A stretch of 64,000 bases of DNA from NCBI GenBank assembly GCA_031274925.1, contig JAISPL010000025.1:1-64000 (forward strand), read 5' to 3'. A model generated the notes under the pieces. It worked only from the letters and a program-made list of their open reading frames with translations. It made no database searches and was not told the DNA's origin. The translations under genes and the position numbers were made by a program. The DNA comes from Syntrophobacterales bacterium (GTDB taxonomy: Bacteria > Desulfobacterota > Syntrophorhabdia > Syntrophorhabdales > Syntrophorhabdaceae). Shown here in pieces: positions 44,325-50,607 of this stretch; position 1 is the stretch's first letter, and each line of letters starts with the position of its first letter.

Positions 44325-45721
44325 AAGTCCATATCATAAATGGCACGAAATGGCGCCTTGAAGACGAAGGCCTCCTCGAAATTCTAGGCCAGGTTACGGG
44401 TAATGGAGCGGTAAGGAGGGGTTATGCCGTATATCCCTATAGAGACGGGAAGGTCTTTATAAAAGCATTCCTGGAAAAGGGGTTGTCCGGTTTCGTGAGA
44501 AACAAGATCCTCCCCAGAGGAAAGAAGGAATTTGTTGCGGGTACTCGGCTCATCTCCTTTGGAATTGCCACGCCAAGGCCCCTCGGATACGGGATCACGC
44601 CAAATGGATCGTACATAATCCAGGAGTGGATTGAGGCGGAGAATTTCTCATCCATATTGAAAAAAGGAGACGGAGCCCATCTCCTGGCAGGGCTGGCCGG
44701 ACTCTTAAAGACCTTAAAAACCCTTCAGATAAGACATAACGACCTTCATCTTGAAAATGTGCTCGTAAAGGAGGGCCGGCTTTTTCTCATAGACCTCCAT
44801 AAAATGAAGATCAAGAGGTTCTTCCGCCTCGGCGACGAGGTCTCGAATCTGGCCCATTCCCTTGTCTCTGTCTACGGTGATATGGACGAGACAGAAAAAG
44901 AGGCCTTTTTCCGAATCTATGGCGGAGATGAAGCGCGTCGGCCCCTGGAAAAAGAGATAGGGAAGCTTGCGGCCAGATGGTTCAGGAAGAAAAGACAGAG
45001 GGCCTTTGATCAGACCTCAAAGATTGAGGTAAGAGGAAACAGGCTCTGCGTGGCGGATTGGAAAGGCTTGAGCTTGGGCAGTCTCGTGGAAACCATAAAA
45101 CAGGATAAGAAGGTCAGGGTCGAGAGGTATAGCGACCATATACGGAAAATTTACCGGGACAAGAGACGGCTCAAAAAGGCATGGAAGTCCCATGTGGTCT
45201 TTCTTTACATGAGCCTTCCGGTTGTGCCTGAGCCCTATTATCTGGCCCTCCCTGAGCAGGGTCAACCGGGCTATATTGCAATGGAAGACCTGAAAGGTAA
45301 AGGCGAGGAACTGGACCGCTACCTTGACCGCCATTATGACACAAATAGCTATTCAGAGCGGAAGCATTTCATAGACAGCCTCTGTGGTTTCTTCGACAGC
45401 CTCTTTAAGTGGGGCATCGTGCACAATGACGTGAAAGGGTGCAACCTCTTCGTGATTGGCAAGGATGCCTTTGTATTTCTCGATGTGGAAGATTTCACCT
45501 TCGATTTCCTTACCGCCGACTGTATGGAAAGGATGTTCTTCCAGCTCAACACCACCATTCCCAAGCGGATCGTCATGAGGGACAGAATGAGGTTCTTCGT
45601 CAGGGTCACATCTTCCTTAGAGATGGACAAGAAAGCCCTCTTCCGCAAACTTCTTTACAAATCAGCGAAAGCAGAGATCGTGTACGAGGGGATATCCGGG
45701 CTTGTGAAGGAGAAATGGTGA
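44321..45721 (+). CDS. tandem kinase-fold protein, lipopolysaccharide kinase-like (WaaP/InaA type)
   Basis: 466 residues with two complete kinase-like halves. Half 1 (about 1-245) has V-F-I-K-A-F (ATP lysine), the catalytic loop R-H-N-D-L-H-L-E-N near 137 and metal site I-D-L-H-K near 156. Half 2 (about 250-466) has H-N-D-V-K-G-C-N near 375 and F-L-D-V-E-D-F near 391 in the same relation. Both keep the catalytic Asp and Asn; the second metal-site motif is D-V-E-D instead of D-F-G. The family phosphorylates heptose or Kdo in the LPS inner core, and the genes before it fit that. ATG 44321 overlaps the previous stop (ATGA); the longer frame upstream runs inside the glycosyltransferase gene. Confidence 0.78.
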   Translation: MKVHIINGTKWRLEDEGLLEILGQVTGNGAVRRGYAVYPYRDGKVFIKAFLEKGLSGFVRNKILPRGKKEFVAGTRLISFGIATPRPLGYGITPNGSYIIQEWIEAENFSSILKKGDGAHLLAGLAGLLKTLKTLQIRHNDLHLENVLVKEGRLFLIDLHKMKIKRFFRLGDEVSNLAHSLVSVYGDMDETEKEAFFRIYGGDEARRPLEKEIGKLAARWFRKKRQRAFDQTSKIEVRGNRLCVADWKGLSLGSLVETIKQDKKVRVERYSDHIRKIYRDKRRLKKAWKSHVVFLYMSLPVVPEPYYLALPEQGQPGYIAMEDLKGKGEELDRYLDRHYDTNSYSERKHFIDSLCGFFDSLFKWGIVHNDVKGCNLFVIGKDAFVFLDVEDFTFDFLTADCMERMFFQLNTTIPKRIVMRDRMRFFVRVTSSLEMDKKALFRKLLYKSAKAEIVYEGISGLVKEKW

Positions 45722-45797
45722 GAGCTTAAGCGGTGATTAAGTAAATACTTCTAAAAAACCATTTCCTGTCCTCTGCAGGACATTGATAAATATGATA

Positions 45798-45826
45798 TTT
45801 ACTTTTACGGCTCAAATCAGTATACT
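45798..45826 (+). promoter_or_regulatory. sigma70-type promoter of tRNA-Ser
   Basis: -35 TTTACT (45798-45803), 17-base spacer, -10 TATACT (45821-45826), ten bases before the mature tRNA 5-prime end. The position and close -10 match support it. Confidence 0.6.
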
Positions 45827-45835
45827 TTGCCCAAT

Positions 45836-45927
45836 GGAGAGGTGACCGAGAGGCCGAAGGTGCTCGCCTGCTAAGCGAGTGTACGGATAAAACCGTACCC
45901 AGGGTTCAAATCCCTGCCTCTCCGCCA
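45836..45927 (+). tRNA. tRNA-Ser (anticodon GCU)
   Basis: The acceptor stem GGAGAGG (45836-45842) pairs with CCTCTCC (45917-45923), with G discriminator and an encoded CCA (45925-45927). The anticodon stem CTCGC/GCGAG encloses loop CTGCTAA with anticodon GCT at 45870-45872, reading AGC/AGU. The T-arm has GGTTCAAAT, and a long variable arm (GTACGGATAAAACCGTAC) is the class II feature of serine tRNAs. At 92 bases this is a normal tRNA-Ser. Confidence 0.97.
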
Positions 45928-46290
45928 TTAGTATTTCCGCTTGATTCAAACGGTTGATTTTTAAGTTTACTCCACCACATTAATACTACGCACGTAAGCG
46001 CACAGATGTAGCGTCCCTTAAGTTTTTCTGTCCTGTGGTGTATACTTTTAAGAAATACAGGAACAAAATAACTGTATATACTTCTATGAAGATCACGTGA
46101 TATTTATGATCAAATACTGCCGACAAATTTTTAACGGAAGAGCGCTGCACGCAAATCAAAATAATTGAAGAAAACCACTATCAAGACTACATCCTTCTGT
46201 TCATATCAATTCCACCAATTACCCCTCCCTCCCCGAAAGAATTCCAGATATTTTTGCATCCAGTATTTTGATGATTTGTGACGTTTTTTC
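45928..46290. other. AT-rich accessory stretch after tRNA-Ser
   Basis: No gene is visible. It holds repeat A. The 3-prime end of the tRNA is not seen again elsewhere in the window, so no phage-type attachment site is claimed. Confidence 0.4.
46141..46218 (+). repeat. repeat A of a pair flanking the radical-SAM island
   Basis: A 77-base segment with core CAAATC-AAATAATTGAAG, then AAAC--CTAT, then GTTCATATCAAT-CCACC, recurring at 49306-49384 in the same orientation with about three-quarters identity by eye. In one frame both copies read alike (C-x-Q-I-x-I-I-E-x-N-x-Y), so the pair may be gene fossils rather than a bare DNA repeat. Confidence 0.5.
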
Positions 46291-46319
46291 TTGACAATAT
46301 CCATATATTACCGTATACT
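46291..46319 (+). promoter_or_regulatory. consensus sigma70 promoter
   Basis: -35 TTGACA (46291-46296), exactly 17 bases, then -10 TATACT (46314-46319). It is the best promoter match I find in the window. The predicted start is about 46326. Confidence 0.7.
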
Positions 46320-46325
46320 ATATCT

Positions 46326-46643
46326 TCTTTAAATTCTTAAATAAAGGATTTAGATGAGAGCACAGCCATAATTTTTCCCTCTGCATAAAACAACAACATA
46401 ATGTTCTGTCCACGCAGCAACAGGGGGAGGTATTTTGCCCCTGAGTCTGTCTCTAAACGTGCCTCTTGGCGTCTCAAAGATGGCCTCTTCCGTTCCCATT
46501 GCTTCTGGTGATGCGGTTATCTTCCCCGCAGGAAGCGGCACCCCTATTCCAGGGGCCGCCGCTTGTTCCATGAAGGCTGGCCCCTCATTCAAGCAAACCA
46601 GCGCTTTTTTCGGAGAGACGTTCTCCATAGAAAGCGCTTTTTT
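46326..46643 (+). ncRNA. candidate structured RNA or short transcription unit
   Basis: A ~318-base unit between a consensus promoter and an intrinsic terminator. Inside are inverted repeats that can form hairpins: CAGGGG/CCCCTG at about 46421-46444, GCGG-CA-CCCCT/AGGGG-CCGC at about 46533-46559, AGGGGCC/GGCCCCT that competes with the previous one, and GCTGG/CCAGC. Open frames exist on both strands here (TTG 46435 plus; ATG 46628 minus) and neither is recognised, so a small protein is possible. It does not match the tmRNA, 6S, RNase P or SRP sequence signatures known to me. Confidence 0.35.
46600..46643 (+). terminator. intrinsic terminator of the short unit
   Basis: Arms AGCGCTTT (46600-46607) and AAAGCGCT (46631-46638) pair perfectly, with an inner GGAGA/TCTCC stem. 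They are followed by a T run ending at 46643. Confidence 0.7.
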
Positions 46644-46782
46644 ATTTATTATATATCAACGACAAGTATATGGGCACGGTCTATGGCCGGGACGATGAAT
46701 ACAGAACATTTCCCAACATTAGGGGGGCTACGATGGGGCGATGATATACTGCGGCAGCGCTTACCGCACAGTGGGAAGCGTC

Positions 46783-46846
46783 AGAGCGGGTCCTGTCACG
46801 GGTTATCGCCGCCGATGGCGTTGATACGGAGAACCGGACCCGCTCT
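46783..46846. repeat. inverted repeats upstream of the cysteine-rich gene
   Basis: Perfect 11-base arms AGAGCGGGTCC (46783-46793) and GGACCCGCTCT (46836-46846), then a second pair GGTAAAC (46868-46874) and GTTTACC (46898-46904). A frame through 46660-46865 has one stop and reads like protein (E-R-V-L-S-R-V-I-A-A-D-G-V-D-T-E-N), so this could also be a gene fragment. The remainder of 46644-46990 shows no gene. Confidence 0.35.
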
Positions 46847-47005
46847 TTCCGTTCGTATCGGGCTTAAGGTAAACTGTCCACCTTTTGCTGGCGATCTGTT
46901 TACCATTGCCCGCGAGAAAAACTGTTGTGCCTTTGGGCGATAAAGCAAGATTCATGGGAATGCAGATTCATCTAATTAAAAACTTTCAATAAAGGAGGAT
47001 GTATT

Positions 47006-47392
47006 ATGGCCGAAGTAAAAATTTCAAAAGGGCTGGCGACAGTCAGCTTAAACAAAGAAGGGGTAGTCAGCATGGTAATGGATAAAGCAGTTTTCGTTGA
47101 GGCAATAAAGAAATTTTTTTATTGTGTCCCTTGTTGTAAATTGATCAGCTGCCCCAACTTGATGAATATCTGCCCCCCTGTGTTATGTGACCATGGCTGT
47201 TTCTTCGCGAAGCCTGGTGACTGTTATCATATCGGCCTGCCAGACGGTAAAATCGTCCAGGACCAGGATAGGAATAAAATCAGCTTAAATAAAGAAGACA
47301 TGCTGGAAATGGCCAAAAGTGGGATCTTGACCCCCGAAGATTTGGCGATCATTGCTGTGGAGATTCGTGATTCGCTACTAACTCGCGGCTAA
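47006..47392 (+). CDS. cysteine-rich small protein, candidate RiPP precursor
   Basis: 128 residues after a strong AAAGGAGG seven bases upstream. Eight cysteines lie in the middle third (C40, C43, C44, C49, C56, C61, C65, C73), with prolines between them (V-P-C-C, S-C-P, I-C-P-P). The flanks are cysteine-free: residues 1-38 are amphipathic and 91-128 are acidic helical. The element S-L-N-K-E occurs in both flanks (14-18 and 93-97). No family is recognised. Its position, 81 bases before a radical SAM/SPASM gene with an attenuator-like hairpin between, suggests it is the substrate of that enzyme; nitrile hydratase-like or metal-binding leader proteins are alternatives. No signal peptide or membrane segment is present. 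Confidence 0.6.
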   Translation: MAEVKISKGLATVSLNKEGVVSMVMDKAVFVEAIKKFFYCVPCCKLISCPNLMNICPPVLCDHGCFFAKPGDCYHIGLPDGKIVQDQDRNKISLNKEDMLEMAKSGILTPEDLAIIAVEIRDSLLTRG

Positions 47393-47412
47393 CCACCTAA
47401 AAAGCAACAATC

Positions 47413-47446
47413 AGGGGCCGCGTTGGCTTTATGAAGCGCGGCCCTT
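47413..47446 (+). terminator. GC-rich attenuator-like hairpin between precursor and maturase
   Basis: GGGCCGCG (47415-47422) pairs perfectly with CGCGGCCC (47437-47444), extendable by one wobble and one A-T pair, around a 14-base loop. Only a short AT-rich tract follows. A partial terminator here would let the first gene be made in excess of the second, as is usual for RiPP precursors; that role is inference. Confidence 0.5.
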
Positions 47447-47473
47447 AATAAATATTATGAGCGGAGGCGCAAT

Positions 47474-48856
47474 TTGAGACTAAGCAGTTATCTGATCCTG
47501 TCGGATCGCTTGAAAAACGGCGGTTACGCAGCCCTGAGCGGCCTATCCGGCGCCATAGAACTAATAAGCGAGGGCCTATATCAGTTATTAGAAAAGATCA
47601 CTCTTAGCGGGGAACCCCGCTCGCTCTGCATTGAGAAAGATTCTCTCCCACCAGATATACTGGAGACTTTTATACGTCGCGGCCATATCACCGAAATAAG
47701 CCACGAAGAAGAGCGTTCTTATGTTAAAGAAGTAGCGTCAGCTCTCCATGAGATTAGCGCAGCACACCCCAATGTGGTGGTTATTCCCGATCTCGACTGC
47801 AACTACCGCTGCATTTACTGCTTTGAAAAGCCTCTTCAGTCCAAGCTGAAAGAGCGTAAGACGAAAATGGATAAAGTAGGTGTGGATAACTTCTATCGCT
47901 CAATCGACCAGCTTGCATCACAGATAGGCCCCATATCAGGGGGAATTACCCTCTATGGCGGCGAATCCCTCAGTGCGGAAAATAAAGAGGTTGTGGGGTA
48001 TATCGTAGAAAAGGGAGTAAAAAATGGACATAAATTTTTCGCTGTCACCAACGGACACGACCTGGACGCCTATTTGGGGCTTCTGGGAAGAGATAAAATC
48101 TCAAATCTGCAGATAACAATTGACGGGCCTCAAAGTATTCACGACAGGCGCCGGATTGCCTTGGACGGCAGCTCTTCTTTTCAAAAGATCATGAATAATA
48201 TAGGCCGGGCAATTAAAGAGACCGATGTGTCTATAGGGGTGCGCGTCAACCTGGACGGGGACAACTACCAGGCCTTTGGAGAGCTTTTAAGTGTTTTTGA
48301 TCAGGAAGGCTGGCTCAATGATAATAGAATATCCGTTGGTGCTGCAATCGTTGACCAGAGGGACCAGCGCGGGGCAGTGTTTCCCGTGCAGGATATAAAT
48401 AAAGTAAAAGCGGAACTGTCCGGAGTGACGGGTCAGTACCCCAATGTGGAAATCGGCAGTCAGCGGTCGTCAAGCAGAGGCAGAGTTCTATCATCGCTGG
48501 CATCAAGTAAACCCTACGGCCTCCGCAGCTCTTATTGCGCCGCCAGTAGTGGAATGTATATTTTTCTGCCTGATGGGACCATATCATCCTGTTTGGACTC
48601 TTTGGGTGAAGAATGCAGCTATATCGGCAGCTATTCGGCAGAGGGCTTGTTTCTCGACAAAGACAAAATAGCCCATAGATTCAACCGTTCCGTCGCTAAT
48701 ATACCCGCCTGCCTGGACTGCAAATATTGCCTTGTATGCGCCGGAGGATGCGCGCAGTACGCCGAATATAATTTCCATGACATCTATCCCTTATTGCGAA
48801 GATTTTCCGGAGACTTACTCCTGGGTATTGGCGGAGGCTGTAGAGAAATATCTTAA
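47474..48856 (+). CDS. radical SAM/SPASM peptide-maturase-like enzyme
   Basis: 460 residues. Residues 1-95 begin L-S-S-Y-L-I-L-S-D and resemble the peptide-recognition region found at the N-terminus of many peptide-modifying radical SAM enzymes. The radical SAM motif C-x-x-x-C-x-x-C is C109, C113, C116 (C-N-Y-R-C-I-Y-C-F), followed by Y-G-G-E-S near 161. A SPASM domain carries C355, C373, C381, C413, C416, C419, C422, C426 and C456, enough for two auxiliary Fe-S clusters. Such enzymes install thioether or carbon-carbon crosslinks in ribosomal peptides. The TTG start follows GCGGAGG by six bases. No transporter or protease gene is adjacent. Confidence 0.82.
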   Translation: MRLSSYLILSDRLKNGGYAALSGLSGAIELISEGLYQLLEKITLSGEPRSLCIEKDSLPPDILETFIRRGHITEISHEEERSYVKEVASALHEISAAHPNVVVIPDLDCNYRCIYCFEKPLQSKLKERKTKMDKVGVDNFYRSIDQLASQIGPISGGITLYGGESLSAENKEVVGYIVEKGVKNGHKFFAVTNGHDLDAYLGLLGRDKISNLQITIDGPQSIHDRRRIALDGSSSFQKIMNNIGRAIKETDVSIGVRVNLDGDNYQAFGELLSVFDQEGWLNDNRISVGAAIVDQRDQRGAVFPVQDINKVKAELSGVTGQYPNVEIGSQRSSSRGRVLSSLASSKPYGLRSSYCAASSGMYIFLPDGTISSCLDSLGEECSYIGSYSAEGLFLDKDKIAHRFNRSVANIPACLDCKYCLVCAGGCAQYAEYNFHDIYPLLRRFSGDLLLGIGGGCREIS

Positions 48857-49747
48857 GGCTAACGGTCTTTGATTTTTTGAGATTGTTTGCCGGGGAGGGG
48901 TATTTACGATAGATACATAATATGCTTGGCAGCCTACTTTGATATGAGCAATGAAAAAATCGAATGGGTAAAAAGACACATCAGGGGGCATATTGGAAAG
49001 GGGTGACATTAAAGGTCATTGGATTCCGACGTATAAGCCTGAACCAAACGACGCGGTCCATTGGTGCATAATTTTGCCACCTATATTCCACGTGTAGGGC
49101 CGACCTGATGGGTTGAATGGAATAGATTGGTAAACGGCACAGCATCCTTTAATCTTACCGATATTAGGCGATGCCTCTCTAACGCAACCTCAAGAGTCTG
49201 CCCTGCTCACGACCAACAAATTTGTGGAGACAGCGCAATCGGCAACGGTCAAAGTGAACCGGCCATCAATAGTTTGTCAACTTCTCAACTACCACCTGAC
49301 GAAGAACACTGCCTACAAATCGAAATAATTGAAGCAAACTGCTATAAAAGACCATATCCGCCGGTTCATATCAATCCCACCAAAACGGTACCCATGAATA
49401 AAATGAAACATCAGTACAAAACTTAAAAAAATCCCTTTTTCTCAAAAAAGTATAATGGAGAACAAACAATATATTTGGTGGAAAGGTTACTTTGTTTCCA
49501 CCATTGGAATAAACGAAGAAATAACAACATATATTGAACGTCAAAGGAGTGGAAAGACTTAAAGGCAAGAGAGGCTTGAACTATAGGAATACACTTAAGC
49601 GTGAGTTAGGGGTTATTTTTTGACAAAGGTTGGGGCGTAAGTGCCCAAAAATATGGCCCTTAAGAGCGAAGCGACATACATTATTGACAAAATGACGTTG
49701 GCCGTGGCAGACTGAAAGATAGGTCTATTTGGAAAATATTAATAGGG
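48857..49747. other. AT-rich accessory stretch with repeat B, no supported gene
   Basis: A 99-codon frame (49127-49426) spans repeat B, but its start and composition do not persuade. A 20-codon frame near 49652 (M-A-L-K-S-E-A-T-Y-I-I-D) is likewise unsupported. No terminator with a clear T tract follows the radical SAM gene. Low G+C compared with the neighbours suggests acquired DNA. Confidence 0.4.
49306..49384 (+). repeat. repeat B of the pair flanking the radical-SAM island
   Basis: Related to 46141-46218 in the same orientation, 3.2 kb away. In frame it reads H-C-L-Q-I-E-I-I-E-A-N-C-Y-K-R-P, similar to R-C-T-Q-I-K-I-I-E-E-N-H-Y in repeat A. The 450 bases before it share no clear match with the region before A. 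Confidence 0.5.
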
Positions 49748-50416
49748 ATGGACTTCTTGGCTGATCGTTTAACGGCGATTCAGAACTATTTTGAAAAACG
49801 GGTAAAGTGTTACCTTGAGGCCTATTCCACAAAAAGGCTTTCCAGCCTCACTGATGCGATTTACCGGTTCGGGTGGTATTCTCTGCGCTTCATTTTTCGG
49901 CGTACCATGCGCCATCTGGCAGTGATTCAACCTCAAAGTGTCCTTGACATAGGGTGTGGTTGCGGCGTCTATTCATTGGAGATTGCGAGAAGAGGAGCTA
50001 TGGTTACCGCTTTAGACATCTGTCGGGGAATGATTGATGCCACGGAAAGCCTTTTAAAACAGAATGGCCTTCAAGACCGAGTAACGACCATATGCGCGAA
50101 CTACCTTGATTGGTCCAAGGGAGTGACCCATGAATATGATTTGATTCTCGCCATCGGGCTTTTTGATTATGTGCATGATGCTGGTCATTACCTGACCTCA
50201 TTTCGGAGGATTACCAAAGGAGCTATTATTACCTTCCCTGCCGATTATGCGCTCTCATCGCTGGCCCAGCTAAGCTATCGGAGCCATGGGATTCAAGGCT
50301 ATTTCTACACTAAACAACAGATTGAGGAACTTCTGCTTTCAGCTGGTTTTAAGATAGTCCATTTTTCGAAGCTTTTTCCCGGCACTTACATGGTGCACGC
50401 GGTGTGTGCTTTGTGA
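49748..50416 (+). CDS. class I SAM-dependent methyltransferase
   Basis: 222 residues. Motif I V-L-D-I-G-C-G-C-G-V-Y-S is near 66, motif post-I V-T-A-L-D-I near 92, Y-D-L-I-L-A-I-G-L-F-D-Y near 135, and F-Y-T-K-Q-Q-I-E-E-L-L near 185. The sequence is of the Methyltransf_11/25 type; the acceptor is unknown. Eighty-nine residues precede motif I-like elements of shorter relatives less the usual helix, so the N-terminal region (F-E-K-R-V-K-C-Y-L) may contact substrate. It is monocistronic beside the accessory island. A link to the modified peptide is possible but has no evidence beyond position. Confidence 0.78.
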   Translation: MDFLADRLTAIQNYFEKRVKCYLEAYSTKRLSSLTDAIYRFGWYSLRFIFRRTMRHLAVIQPQSVLDIGCGCGVYSLEIARRGAMVTALDICRGMIDATESLLKQNGLQDRVTTICANYLDWSKGVTHEYDLILAIGLFDYVHDAGHYLTSFRRITKGAIITFPADYALSSLAQLSYRSHGIQGYFYTKQQIEELLLSAGFKIVHFSKLFPGTYMVHAVCAL

Positions 50417-50607
50417 CTCTGCTTGCCGGAATAGCATAGAGGAATGAACCTTCTCCAAGAGAGCCGGTTTTGAAAAAGCTCTCCTGAAACAATATATTCC
50501 CCAGAGACTGTATAGGTTGATACCTAGAGAATTGGGTATAGTACGGAAGTTCGGCAAGTGTGCGTAGGATCAATCATGTACTTGATAATGAATACTGGAG
50601 GTTTGAT

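Noticed and set aside
45836-46290. Integration site (att) at tRNA-Ser for the following island
   Set aside because: The last part of the tRNA is not repeated anywhere downstream in the window and no integrase gene is present, so the proximity alone is not evidence.
46350-46628. Minus-strand 92-codon frame as a gene
   Set aside because: Composition is plausible but no ribosome site or family pattern was seen, and it lies opposite the consensus promoter unit.
46326-46643. tmRNA, 6S RNA, RNase P RNA or SRP RNA
   Set aside because: None of the conserved ends or core sequences known for these RNAs is found.
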